The notes under the pieces are model-generated. The model saw nothing but the letters and a program-made list of their open reading frames with translations, searched no databases and was not told the DNA's origin. A stretch of DNA of 64,000 nucleotides from JALYXV01 sp963733505 (GTDB lineage: Bacteria; Actinomycetota; Acidimicrobiia; Acidimicrobiales; Palsa-688), in assembly GCA_963733505.1 (NCBI GenBank), contig CAVTDW010000008.1, positions 186,001 through 250,000 on the forward strand. The letters run 5' to 3'. Numbering within the stretch: position 1 is the first letter of the stretch; each line of letters starts with the position of its first letter. Positions 7,790-19,116 of this stretch are shown piece after piece. Position numbers and translations under genes: made by a program.

Positions 7790-9027
7790 ACCATCGGACT
7801 GTTCCCCTCGAGATCCTCGAGCGGATGACGGTGAGTGATTCCAATCTGCCCAAGGCCCTCCAGGACCTGCTCGACCGGGAACACCTGACCGAGGCGGTCG
7901 TCCTGTCGACGTGCATGCGTACCGAGATCTACGCCGTTGCGGCCCGCTACCACGGCGCCATGTCGGATGTGCGCAACTTCCTGGCGGCGTGGAGCGGCAC
8001 CGAGCCCGACCGCTTCGGCGACCACCTGTACTCGTACTACGAGGATGGGGCTGCCAACCATCTGTTCCAAGTGGCGGCTGGTGTCGACTCGGCGGTGATC
8101 GGCGAGGGCGAAGTGCTCCGCCAGGTCCGCCACGCCTGGGAGCTGGCCCGCACCGAGCAGGCCGCGGGTCCGGTCCTCAGCCGCTTGTTCCGCCACGCCA
8201 TCGAGGTCGGCAAGCGAGCCCGCAGCGAGACCGCCATCACCCGGGGAATCACCTCCCTGTCGCAGGCTGCGGTCGCCATGGCGGGCGAACGCCTCGGCAG
8301 CCTCGAAGGACGGACCGTGCTCCTCGTCGGTGCGGGCGAGATGGGAGAGGGCATGGTCCAGGCCCTGGCCGCGGTGCCGGGCATCGGCCGCACCCTCGTC
8401 GCCAACCGGACCTGGACCAAGGCCGCGCAGCTGGCCGAGCGAATCGGCGGCGTCCCGCTCGAGTTGGTCGCCTTGGCCAGCGCCTTCGAGGAAGCCGACG
8501 TGGTGCTTACCTCGACGGGCGCTCCGGGGATACTCATCGAGGCCGCCGACCTCGAGCCGGTGCTGCCGGCCCGCCACGGACGGCCGCTGCTCGTGGTGGA
8601 CATCGCCGTTCCCCGTGACGTCGACGCCGGCGTGGCCCAGCTTCCGGGCGTCACCTTGCTCAACATGGACGACCTCCGGGCCTTCGTCGACGCGGCGATG
8701 GCCGAACGTCGCAAGGAGATCCCGGCCGTCGCACGGATCATCGCCGAAGAGGTGGACCGCTTCAGCGACCTCACGGCCGAACGGGAGATGGCACCGCTGG
8801 TCGCCGCCTTGCGGGAGCGGGCCGAGGTGGTCCGAGCGGCCGAGTTCGAGCGCTACCGCAATCGTCTGAGCGGCCTGACGGATCGCCAGCGGGGCGACGT
8901 GGAAGCCCTCACCCGCAGCCTCCTGGCCAAGGTGCTGCACGCACCCACGGTGCAGCTCAAGGAAGTGGCGGGGTCGGTGCAGGGCGAGCAGTTGGCCGAA
9001 GCGGTTCGGGTCCTGTTCAACCTCTAA
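7765..9027 (+). CDS. hemA: Glutamyl-tRNA reductase
   Basis: First committed step of the C5 tetrapyrrole pathway: NADPH reduction of glutamyl-tRNA(Glu) to glutamate-1-semialdehyde. The 420-residue protein begins at GTG 7765 with VVVLGLNHRTVPLEILERM. The catalytic cysteine is in VVLSTCMRTEIYAV. Other family blocks are HLFQVAAGVDSAVIGEGEVLRQV, KRARSETAI, the NADPH-binding VLLVGAGEMGEGM, VANRT and a C-terminal dimerisation helix ending LAEAVRVLFNL. The start lies inside the preceding gene, with GGGAG at 7748-7752 as a possible ribosome-binding site. HemL, which takes the product, is at the end of the same operon. Confidence 0.96.
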   Translation: MAVVVLGLNHRTVPLEILERMTVSDSNLPKALQDLLDREHLTEAVVLSTCMRTEIYAVAARYHGAMSDVRNFLAAWSGTEPDRFGDHLYSYYEDGAANHLFQVAAGVDSAVIGEGEVLRQVRHAWELARTEQAAGPVLSRLFRHAIEVGKRARSETAITRGITSLSQAAVAMAGERLGSLEGRTVLLVGAGEMGEGMVQALAAVPGIGRTLVANRTWTKAAQLAERIGGVPLELVALASAFEEADVVLTSTGAPGILIEAADLEPVLPARHGRPLLVVDIAVPRDVDAGVAQLPGVTLLNMDDLRAFVDAAMAERRKEIPAVARIIAEEVDRFSDLTAEREMAPLVAALRERAEVVRAAEFERYRNRLSGLTDRQRGDVEALTRSLLAKVLHAPTVQLKEVAGSVQGEQLAEAVRVLFNL

Positions 9028-9044
9028 CGGAGGGTCCCGCGCTC

Positions 9045-9959
9045 ATCCGGGTCGCCACTCGCGGCAGCACCCTCGCCCGCTGGCAGGCGACGCGCGTCGC
9101 CGACCGTCTCCGCGCGGCCAACCCGGCGCTGGTCGTCGAGTTGGTCGTGGTCGAGACCTTCGGCGACCGCCGCCAGGACGCGGCGGTGTGGGAGATGGGC
9201 GGCCAGGGCGTGTTCGTGAAGGAGGTCCAGGCGGCGGTGCTCGACGGGCGGGCCGACCTGGCGGTGCATTCGGCCAAGGACCTGCCGTCGGCCACCGCCG
9301 ATGGCCTGGTCCTGGCCTGTGTTCCCGAACGCGAGGACCCCGCAGACGCCCTCGTCGGCTCGACGCTCGAGGCGCTGCCGGCCGGGGCGCGTGTGGCGAC
9401 GGGGTCGGTGCGCCGCCGGGCGCAGCTGGCGTGGTTGCGGCCCGACCTCACCTTCACCGGGCTCCGCGGCAACATCGCCACTCGATTGGCCCAGGCCGGT
9501 CCCGATCAGGTCGTCGTGGTGGCGGTCGCCGCCCTGCACCGCCTCGGACTCTTGGATCGCGCCACCGAGGTGCTCGACACCGCGATCATGCTGCCCCAGG
9601 TGGCGCAGGGCGCGTTGGGGGTGGAGTGCCGGGCCGGCGACGAGGAGCTGCTCGGCCTCCTGGCGGCGATCGACGACACGACGGCACACCGGATGGTGCG
9701 GGCCGAGCGGGGTTTCCTGGCCCGGTTGGGTGGAGGGTGCGACCTGCCCGTCGGCGCCCTGGCGGCGCAGGAGCCGTCGGGCGCGATCACCGTCGACGGC
9801 ATGATGGCCAGCCCCGACGGCCACGTCCTCCTCCGAGCGCGCCACACCGGGGCTGCGGCAGATGATCCGGCTTCGGTTGGCGACCACCTGGCGGCGTATC
9901 TGTTGCACGAAGCAGGTGGGGCAAAGCTGTTGGACGAGCGCTACGGCGCACTCCAGTGA
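9045..9959 (+). CDS. hemC: Porphobilinogen deaminase (hydroxymethylbilane synthase)
   Basis: Joins four porphobilinogen units into hydroxymethylbilane on a dipyrromethane cofactor. About 304 residues; blocks IRVATRGSTLARWQ, MGGQGVFVKEVQAAVLDGRADLAVHSAKDLPS, VATGSVRRRAQL, LRGNIATRL and the cofactor-attachment cysteine in FLARLGGGCDLPVGA are all present. The start is a problem: no ATG, GTG or TTG lies in frame before the conserved IRVATRGS. GGAGG at 9029-9033 points to translation near 9042-9045 (CTC or ATC), so either a very rare start is used or a base is wrong. The gene follows the hemA stop closely. Confidence 0.92.
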   Translation: MRVATRGSTLARWQATRVADRLRAANPALVVELVVVETFGDRRQDAAVWEMGGQGVFVKEVQAAVLDGRADLAVHSAKDLPSATADGLVLACVPEREDPADALVGSTLEALPAGARVATGSVRRRAQLAWLRPDLTFTGLRGNIATRLAQAGPDQVVVVAVAALHRLGLLDRATEVLDTAIMLPQVAQGALGVECRAGDEELLGLLAAIDDTTAHRMVRAERGFLARLGGGCDLPVGALAAQEPSGAITVDGMMASPDGHVLLRARHTGAAADDPASVGDHLAAYLLHEAGGAKLLDERYGALQ

Positions 9960-10001
9960 CCCACCGCCGGGAACCGTCGCCGGATGCAACCGCGGGCAGC
10001 A

Positions 10002-10122
10002 TTTTTCCCGGGATACCCCACACCCAGTGTGGGTTTGTCGAGGAAAAACGCCCGGAGACGACGGCCGCCGGTTTTTGTCGCGCCGATCCCACATCCGCTG
10101 TGGGTTTGTCGAGGAAAAACGC
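10002..10122 (+). repeat. Duplicated nested-hairpin leader before cobA-hemD
   Basis: Two copies of an approximately 50-base element, 71 bases apart. Each has an inner hairpin (CCCACAC-CCA-GTGTGGG at 10017-10033; CCCACA-TCCGC-TGTGGG at 10088-10104) inside an outer pairing (TTTTTCC with GGAAAAA in copy 1; GTTTTT with AAAAAC in copy 2). A 24-base block from the inner stem to the 3' edge (10028-10051 and 10099-10122) is identical. The block includes GAGG, which in copy 2 is the likely ribosome-binding site of the next gene. The element fills the hemC-hemD gap and could control translation; that function is inference. Confidence 0.75.
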
Positions 10123-10125
10123 GAC

Positions 10126-11589
10126 GTGACCGTCTACCTGGTGGGCGCCGGGCCGGGGGATCCGGGGTTGTTGACGGTGCGGGCGGCCGAGGTGTTGGCC
10201 CGCGCCGACGTGGTGATCCATGACCGGTTGGCCGAGGTGTCGCTCCTGGATCTCGCCCCAGCCGGCGCCGAGCGCATCGACGTCGGCAAATCACCCGGTG
10301 GGCCGGTCGACCAGGACGCCATCAACCGCCTGCTGGTGGAGCGGGCCACGAGCGGCCAGACCGTGGTGCGCCTCAAGGGCGGCGACCCGTTCGTGTTCGG
10401 CCGCGGCGGGGAGGAGGCGCGGGCGCTCATCGAGGCGGGGATCGCCTGGGAGGTCGTGCCCGGCGTCACCTCGGCCATCGCCGCCCCGGCCTACGCGGGC
10501 GTGCCGGTCACCCACCGCGGCTTGTCGACCTCGTTCACCGTGGTCACCGGCCACTCCCGGCACGCGGTCGACCAGGAGACCAACTGGAAGGCCCTCGCGG
10601 CCGCGGGCGGCACGATTGTCGTGCTCATGGGGGTGGCCCATCGCGCCGCCATCGCCGAGCACCTCATGGCCGGGGGCCTGGCACCGGCGACCCCGGTCAT
10701 GGCGGTGCGCTGGGGGACCCGCCCCGAGCAGCGCACCGTGCGTACCACCCTCGCAGCCCTGGGCGAAACCGAACTCGTGCCGCCGGTCACCATCGTCGTG
10801 GGGCCCGTCGCCGCCCTCGACCTGACCTGGTTCGAGCGTCGCCCCCTCTTCGGCCGCCGAGTGGTGGTCACCCGGGCCCGCCCCGACGCCTCGGCACTGT
10901 CCGAGCGCCTGCGCACCCTGGGAGCCGACGTGATCGAATTGCCGACCATCGAGGTGACCGACCCGCTCGACGGCGGTGCGTCGCTCCGGCGGGCGGCGGC
11001 CGACCTGACCGCCGGTCGCTACCAGTGGGTGGTGTTCACCTCCCCTCGGGCGGTGGCGCGCTTCCTGCCGCTGCTGCGCGACGCCCGGTCGTTCGCCTCG
11101 GCATCGATCGCAGCGATCGGGCCGGGGACCGCGGCGACCCTGGAATCCCATTCGCTGGTGGCCGACCTGCTGCCCCCGCAGTTCGTGGCCGAATCCCTGG
11201 TCGCGGTCTTCCCCTGCGCCGACCGCGGCGGTGAGGTGCTGTTGCCCCGCGCCGCGGTCGCCCGCGACGTCCTTCCCGAGGGCCTGGCCGCCAAGGGCTG
11301 GGCGGTCGACGTGGTCGAGGCGTACCGGACCGAGGTCGGCCGTCCCGACCCCGCAGCCCTCGAGGCGGCCGGCGATGCCGACGCCATCACCTTCACCTCG
11401 TCGTCGACGGTCACCAACTTCGTGGCGATCGCCCCAGGAGTGGTCCCGCCGTTCGTGGCGTGCATCGGCCCGATCACCGCCGCCACCGCCCGCGCCCAGG
11501 GGTTCGAGGTCGATGTCGTCGCCGACGAGCACAGCATCGAGGGCTTGGTCGACGCCCTGGTTTCGGGGCTGCGCGCAGTACCGTCGTAA
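10126..11589 (+). CDS. Uroporphyrinogen-III C-methyltransferase / uroporphyrinogen-III synthase fusion
   Basis: Two-domain enzyme of about 487 residues. The N-terminal SUMT/CobA domain (to about 240) makes precorrin-2 from uroporphyrinogen III with SAM: VYLVGAGPGDPGLLTVRA, VRLKGGDPFVFGRGGEEA and EVVPGVTSAIAAPAYAGVPVTHRG are diagnostic. The C-terminal HemD domain (about 245-487) closes and inverts hydroxymethylbilane to uroporphyrinogen III: VVVTRARPDAS, WVVFTSPRAVARF, AIGPGTAATL, FTSSSTVTNF and CIGPITAATAR. The GTG at 10126 follows the GAGG in the repeated leader. The fusion, known from actinobacteria, lets one gene serve both haem and sirohaem branches; the siroheme synthase is encoded two genes before hemC. 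Confidence 0.93.
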   Translation: MTVYLVGAGPGDPGLLTVRAAEVLARADVVIHDRLAEVSLLDLAPAGAERIDVGKSPGGPVDQDAINRLLVERATSGQTVVRLKGGDPFVFGRGGEEARALIEAGIAWEVVPGVTSAIAAPAYAGVPVTHRGLSTSFTVVTGHSRHAVDQETNWKALAAAGGTIVVLMGVAHRAAIAEHLMAGGLAPATPVMAVRWGTRPEQRTVRTTLAALGETELVPPVTIVVGPVAALDLTWFERRPLFGRRVVVTRARPDASALSERLRTLGADVIELPTIEVTDPLDGGASLRRAAADLTAGRYQWVVFTSPRAVARFLPLLRDARSFASASIAAIGPGTAATLESHSLVADLLPPQFVAESLVAVFPCADRGGEVLLPRAAVARDVLPEGLAAKGWAVDVVEAYRTEVGRPDPAALEAAGDADAITFTSSSTVTNFVAIAPGVVPPFVACIGPITAATARAQGFEVDVVADEHSIEGLVDALVSGLRAVPS

Positions 11590-11595
11590 CTCCTT

Positions 11596-12571
11596 ATGGC
11601 CTTCCCTGAACGCCGGATGCGGCGCTTGCGGCGAACCCCGGCCCTGCGCCGCATGGTCGCCGAAACCCGGCTGTCGGTGGACGATCTCATCGCCCCGCTC
11701 TTCGTCCGGGAAGGGATCGACGAGCCCCGACCGATCGCGTCCCTGCCGGGCGTCGTGCAACACACTCGCGATTCGCTGGTCAAGGAGGCGGAACGGCTCA
11801 CCTTCCTCGGCGTGCCCGCGGTCGTGGTGTTCGGCGTACCCATCCACAAGGACGCCACCGGCACCGAGGCATGGAACCCCAACGGCATCGTCCAAGTCGC
11901 CGTCGCCGACCTGAAGGACGAACTGGGCGACTCCATCGTCGTCATCGCCGACCTGTGCCTGGACGAGTACACCGACCACGGCCACTGCGGCATCGTGGAC
12001 GACCGGGGGCAGGTCGACAATGACCGCACGATCGAGTTGTACCAGCGTGTCGCCCTGGCCCAGGCGACGGCCGGCGCGGACATCGTGGCTCCCTCGGGAA
12101 TGATGGACGGCCAGGTCGCAGCCATCCGCTCGGCCCTCGACGGCGGCGGGTTCGACAACGTGGCGATCCTGGCCTATGCCGCCAAGTACGCCTCGGCGCT
12201 GTACGGCCCGTTCCGTGACGCGGTGGACGTGCAGATCGCAGGCGGGGGCAACCGCCGGGCCTACCAGCAGGACTTCCACAACCGCCGCGAGGCACTGGCC
12301 GAGGTGGCCCTCGACGTGGCCGAGGGGGCGGACATGGTGATGGTGAAGCCCGCCCTGGCGTACCTGGACGTGATCCGAGACGTCCGCCAGCTGGTCGACC
12401 TGCCGGTGGCGGCGTACCACGTGAGCGGGGAGTACGCCATGATCAAGGCGGCCGCGGCCAACGGCTGGATCGACGGTGACGCGGTCGCCCTGGAGCACCT
12501 GACGGCCATCAAGCGAGCCGGCGCCGACGTGATCCTCACCTACCTGGCGGGTGAGGTCGCCGAAACCCTCG

Positions 12572-12579
<8 letters not shown>
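11596..12579 (+). CDS. hemB: Delta-aminolevulinic acid dehydratase (porphobilinogen synthase)
   Basis: Condenses two 5-aminolevulinates into porphobilinogen. The 327-residue protein has the TIM-barrel landmarks RMRRLRRTPALRRMV, LIAPLFVREGI, the active-site metal region DLCLDEYTDHGHCGIV, and both Schiff-base lysines, in YAAKYASALYGPFRDA and MVMVKPALAYLDVI. In the metal loop the middle cysteine of the E. coli triad is Asp, as in Mycobacterium HemB, so metal use may differ from the enteric zinc enzyme. It starts seven bases after the hemD stop and its end overlaps hemL (ATGGCTGA), indicating coupled translation. Confidence 0.96.
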
Positions 12580-13867
<1,288 letters not shown>

Positions 13868-13917
13868 CGCGCCGCGGCCCAGCGGTGGTGTACCGAAGGA
13901 TTGGGGCAAAACGGTTA

Positions 13918-13946
13918 TTGACGGAAGCCCGTCCGGCGGCTACAAC
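13918..13946 (+). promoter_or_regulatory. Promoter of the DUF11-repeat surface protein
   Basis: TTGACG (13918-13923), 17 bases, TACAAC (13941-13946): close to the housekeeping consensus with ideal spacing. A G-rich ribosome-binding site (13956-13960) and ATG 13966 follow. Confidence 0.65.
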
Positions 13947-13965
13947 CGCTCGAACGGGGGTTTCA

Positions 13966-15679
13966 ATGCGGCGTCGGCTGAAATTGTCGGTTGCGGGAGC
14001 AGCACTAACCCTGGTCGCGGCGCGTGCTTGTTTCGGCCGGGCCGGCGTTTGCCGATTCGTCGATCACCTCAGCGGGGCCACTGACCCAGATCGGGACGTC
14101 CTCCGACCTCAACTGCTCGGTCAACCACGTCGGCGATACCGCCGGTGAGTGGTTCGGTGACACCGCATGCGGCACCTTCGTCGCCGTGGGCGGGACGCTC
14201 TATGGCCCGGCCGACATTCCCGCCGGGGGTGCGGCCAGTCCCCGCACCGGGTGGACGGCGGTCAGCCAGAACACATCAGGCACCGGAACCGCGGCCAGTC
14301 CCGCCACCATCACGACGGTGGTGAACGGGGGGAGCGTCGTCCAGGTGACCCAGGTCGACAGCTACGTGTTCGGGCAGGAGTCCTACCTGACCAGCGTGAC
14401 GGTGAAGAACACGTCTGGCTCACCCGAGACCCTGGTGCTCTACCGGGCTGGTGACTGCTTCCTGGCCAACAGCGACTTCGGCTTCGGGCGCACCGACACG
14501 GTCGGCGCCGGGAAGGCGCCGACCTGCATCGAGTCGAATGGCGCCGGGACCGGGCCGGGGACGAGGATCGAGCAGCTATTGCCGCTGACGGCGGGCAGCA
14601 ACTTTGTCGAGGACGGGTACAGCACGGTCTGGGCTGACGTTGGATCCCAGCAACCGCTGCCCAACACCTGCACCCCGTGTGCCACGGCGGTCGACAACGG
14701 GATCGGGTTGAGCTGGTCGATGACGCTCGCCGCCGGCGCATCCCAAACGTTCTCCCACCTTTCCACCTTCTCGCCCACCGGCCAGGTTCCGATCGTGGCG
14801 TCGAAGGCCGCGGATGCCAGCGGCGCGACATCAGGCGCTCAGGATGGCTACACCGTCACCTTCCACAACGGTGGGGCGGGCGCTGCCACCTTGGACTCGG
14901 TTACCGACACCCTTCCGGCCGGGTTCACGTACGTCGCCGGATCGACGACCGGCGCCATCACCGCCAATCCGACCGGCTCGACGGGGCAGGTCGTGTGGAC
15001 AGGACCATTCACCGTGGCGGCCGGTGGCGATCTGACCTTCCACTTCAATGTGACGGTCGCGACCACGGCCGGCCACTACACCAACGACATCACCGCCGCC
15101 TCGGCGGCGTCGAGCGTTGTCCCCGCAACGGCCACGGCGCCGATCGACGTTTCGACTACCGGCCGCGGCGCCATCGTGGCGTCGAAGACCGCCGACGCCA
15201 CACCGGTCACGCCGGGTGCCAATGACGGTTACACCGTCGTGTTCCACAATCCCAACGCCACCGCCGCGACCCTGACCTCGGTGACCGACACCCTGCCCAC
15301 CGGGTTCACCTACGTTGCGGGATCGACCACGGGCGGCGTGACCGCAGACCCGACCGGCACGACCGGGCAACTGGTGTGGACCGGGCCGTTCACGGTGCCG
15401 GCGAGCGGTGATCTGACGTTCCACTTCGCGGTCACCGCGTCCGTCACCCCCGGCCATTTCACCAACAGCGTCACCGCGGCCTCCGCGGCCGAGACCATTA
15501 CCGCCGCCACTAACACCGCTCCGGTCGACGTGGCCAGCATCGTCGTGATCCCCGCCCTGCCGATCGAAGGCATTCCCATCGCCTTGGCCCTCGTCACGGG
15601 CATCGGGCTCGCCGTATGGTGGCGGCGCCGCGCAAGGCGCTTGGTTAGCACCGAGCGGTCACGGCGCTTGGGCGGCTAG
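13966..15679 (+). CDS. Secreted, membrane-anchored protein with two DUF11-like repeats; frameshift in the signal peptide
   Basis: Exported surface protein of about 570 residues. ATG 13966 begins a signal peptide (MRRRLKLSVAGAALTLVAA) in one frame; the rest (VSAGPAFADSS onward) is in another, so one indel lies near 14020. Residues about 20-260 form a domain I do not recognise, rich in Thr/Gly/Ser with a few cysteines. Two tandem beta-rich repeats of about 125 residues follow (VASKAADAS... and VASKTADAT...), sharing YTVxFHN, SVTDTLPxGFTYVAGSTTG and VWTGPFTV, as in DUF11/conserved-repeat domains of cell-surface proteins. The end is a hydrophobic helix (IPIALALVTGIGLAVWW) plus an Arg-rich tail, a membrane anchor without an LPXTG motif. 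Role unknown, perhaps adhesion. Confidence 0.75.
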
Positions 15680-15710
15680 TCGCGACAAACATTGCCCGAC
15701 GCGCAACTGA

Positions 15711-15747
15711 CCGGTCACGCCCCGGTAGGCGCCTGGGCGGCGACCGG
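15711..15747. terminator. Hairpin between convergent genes
   Basis: CCGGTC (15711-15716) pairs with GACCGG (15742-15747), and inside it CGCC (15718-15721) with GGCG (15736-15739). It lies in the 100-base gap between the DUF11 protein and the convergent reductase gene, so it may end transcription from both sides. No T-tract follows. Confidence 0.4.
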
Positions 15748-15756
15748 CGGGGCCCT

Positions 15757-15779
15757 TTTCCCCGATCAGGTTTCCCCGA

Positions 15780-15784
<5 letters not shown>
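15757..15784. repeat. 14-base perfect tandem repeat over a stop codon
   Basis: TTTCCCCGATCAGG occurs twice head to tail (15757-15770 and 15771-15784). The second copy contains the stop codon (TCA on the plus strand, 15780-15782) of the minus-strand reductase gene. Confidence 0.8.
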
Positions 15785-17179
<1,395 letters not shown>

Positions 17180-17183
<4 letters not shown>

Positions 17184-17833
17184 AGTTTCGATCGTTCGTA
17201 GGCCACGACGTCGGCGATCTGGGTCGGGGAAAGGGAGGCGGCGAAACCAGGCATGTCGTTCTTCGACGCCACATGCTGGCCGCCGTCACGGTTGGGGTCG
17301 CCGTAGGGGGCGTTCTTGGCCAGGCCGGTCGAGCCGTTCTTCACCCAGTCGATGTGGTCCGCCACCTTCGGGAAGGTGATCGCCGCCACCCCGCCGTGCA
17401 GGGCCGGTCCGACGCCGCCCTCACCGTTGCTGCCGTGACACGTCGAGCAACTGGAGTGGTACACCTGATTGCCCAGCACCAGGGGATCGGTGACCGCGGC
17501 CTTCTTATGGTTGCTGAACGCGGCCGGGAAGAAGAAGGCCCACAGGGGGATGGCGATCAGCACGGGCATGACCCAGATCGGGATGCGCAGCTTGTGCGGC
17601 CCCCTCGGCGGCGCGATGTAGGCGGCGGGCGCCACCTCCACGGGCTCGGCGACGACGGCCGGAACCTTGGCCGCACTGGCGGCGGGCGCCTTTGCCGGGG
17701 CGGCCTCCGACTTGGCTGCCAGCGCGCTGCCAGAGGACTCGCTTTCACCGCCGCCTTCCCCGTCGCCACCCAGGCCCAGGGCGGCGCGGCGCTCTCGTGA
17801 GCGTCGCAACAGATGTTCGGGGATTTCCGTCAA
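17180..17833 (-). CDS. Membrane-anchored monohaem cytochrome c
   Basis: About 217 residues. TTG 17833 is chosen as start because GGAGG lies seven bases upstream on the minus strand and the protein then begins with TEIPEHLLRRSRERRAALG, a motif repeated in the cytochrome b subunit at 19949. A Ser/Ala/Pro linker and one membrane helix (IPIWVMPVLIAIPLWAFFFP) follow, then a class I cytochrome c domain with haem-binding CSTCH at about 130 and the likely methionine ligand in KNDMPGF. It probably passes electrons from the divergent b6f-like complex. It overlaps the reductase gene by four bases and diverges from the 18109 operon across a Rex-like operator. Confidence 0.88.
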
Positions 17834-18018
17834 CGCCTGTCCTCCGGGGCCGTCCGGTTGCCTATCGAGTCGTCCTCGCACTGTAGGCGGGTTACGGCCG
17901 ATACGACCAAGCGGCGGTGCGTTTGGTCGAGGGTGGAGGCCGATGTGCTCGAACGCGAGTCGAGGTGGTAAAACCGACTCTGTCGGCCGCAGCCAGTGCC
18001 GAGGCCGTGCCAGTAGCA

Positions 18019-18034
18019 TGTGAGTACGTTCACA
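18019..18034 (+). promoter_or_regulatory. Second Rex-like operator, in front of the b6f-like operon
   Basis: TGTGAGTACGTTCACA keeps both outer half-sites (TGTGA, TTCACA) of the actinobacterial Rex box and differs in two inner bases. It lies in the 275-base divergent region between the cytochrome c gene (minus strand) and the operon starting at 18109, so it could control both. Rex is encoded in this window. Binding is inferred. Confidence 0.6.
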
Positions 18035-18108
18035 AGTCCCACCGCACCCGTCGCAACCCAGCCGTAAACCGTCGTAACCAGCCGTAGCCACCAGGAGACC
18101 GCTCCGAC

Positions 18109-18609
18109 GTGACCGCTTTCTTAGCTTCCATCGTGGTGACGGTGCTGCTGACTGGCGCGGTCATTTGGGAGGCCCGCCGCCGACCGCCGGGCAGCAAGCT
18201 CACCTGGGGTGAGGCGTTCCTGGCGGCGCTGTTCATCTTCGGCCTGCTGCTCATGATCTACGGGGTCGTTCCCGACCGTTGGCTGCGCTACGCCGACAGC
18301 GAGCTCAAGTGGCGGACCGACAAGTACGGCATCCCGATGGGGCCGATGGGCCACTTCCTGCACGACACGCTCGGGATCGGCAACAGCAAGAACGTGATCG
18401 CCCCCAACGGCGTCAAGTTCTTCGGCCGGGGGAAGATCCTCATCAGTGCCCACATCATCGAGGACCTGATCGCCACCGTGATCTACGGCATCGGCCTGGT
18501 CGGCCACGTGATCATGCTCATGTGGTGGCAAAACCGGGGCAAGAAGCCCAAGCAGACCGCCCTCGAGAAGACCTCCGCCTACGGCCGCCCCTTGGTCCGG
18601 TCCACATGA
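18109..18609 (+). CDS. Membrane protein of the b6f-like operon, unknown function
   Basis: 166 residues starting at GTG 18109 with AGGAG upstream. Three hydrophobic segments are seen: residues 2-20 (AFLASIVVTVLLTGAVIW), about 35-52 (FLAALFIFGLLLMIYGVV) and about 120-140 (DLIATVIYGIGLVGHVIMLMWW). Between the last two is a hydrophilic loop with KWRTDKYGIPMGPMGHF and KFFGRGKILISAHIIEDL. I see no cofactor motif, though the histidines in HFLHD and SAHIIED could be ligands. It is the first gene of the operon, so it is probably a subunit or assembly factor of the quinol reductase. I do not recognise the family. Confidence 0.75.
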   Translation: MTAFLASIVVTVLLTGAVIWEARRRPPGSKLTWGEAFLAALFIFGLLLMIYGVVPDRWLRYADSELKWRTDKYGIPMGPMGHFLHDTLGIGNSKNVIAPNGVKFFGRGKILISAHIIEDLIATVIYGIGLVGHVIMLMWWQNRGKKPKQTALEKTSAYGRPLVRST

Positions 18610-18681
18610 CCCCGCCGAGCATGACCCCGTCCCACGGCGCCACACGACCTGTCCCAACCACTACCAGGAAAGGAGTGAGCG

Positions 18682-19095
18682 ATGGCACGCACTGACGCGA
18701 ATCCGCCCATGCCGAGCTTTCCCGGTGACTACGTCCTGCAAGAGATCGACACCGCGGAACTCTCCAAGGCCGTCAAGCCCAAGCAGTTCCTTCACATCGA
18801 CCAGTCCGAGTGCATCATGTGCGAGGGCTGCGTCGACATCTGCCCGTGGAAGTGCATCCACATGCTGTCCAACGACACCATCGTGGACTCGATCGACACC
18901 GACATCCCCGGCGAGGATCCGAACGACCACGTGGTGTTCATCGTCGACGAGGACGTCTGCACCCGCTGCGGCCTCTGCGTCGATCGCTGCCCAACCGGCG
19001 TGATCATCATGGGCCGCGCCGGCGTCGCCGCCCGCGATGGCGACCCGCACCAGCGCGACAGCAAGCACGGCTACTCCTACGGCATGCGGTTCTAG
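18682..19095 (+). CDS. Two-cluster [4Fe-4S] ferredoxin-like subunit
   Basis: 137-residue soluble iron-sulfur protein with two [4Fe-4S] motifs: CIMCEGCVDICPWKC near residue 50 and CTRCGLCVDRCPTGV near 95, separated by an unusually long acidic stretch. A strong AGGAAAGGAG ribosome-binding site precedes ATG 18682. Such proteins carry electrons between redox partners; inside an operon for a cytochrome b/Rieske complex this is unexpected and suggests either a ferredoxin docking subunit or an electron donor to the quinone pool. It could also be a NuoI-like or DMSO-reductase-B-like subunit, but it lacks further clusters. Its partner cannot be determined from sequence. Confidence 0.88.
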   Translation: MARTDANPPMPSFPGDYVLQEIDTAELSKAVKPKQFLHIDQSECIMCEGCVDICPWKCIHMLSNDTIVDSIDTDIPGEDPNDHVVFIVDEDVCTRCGLCVDRCPTGVIIMGRAGVAARDGDPHQRDSKHGYSYGMRF

Positions 19096-19116
19096 AGGAT
19101 CGGGAGAGAGACACCC

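Noticed and set aside
17834..18091. N-terminal extension of the monohaem cytochrome c up to base 18091
   Set aside because: It would run through the Rex-like operator and has no sensible protein sequence. TTG 17833 has a GGAGG and starts with the shared PEHLL motif.
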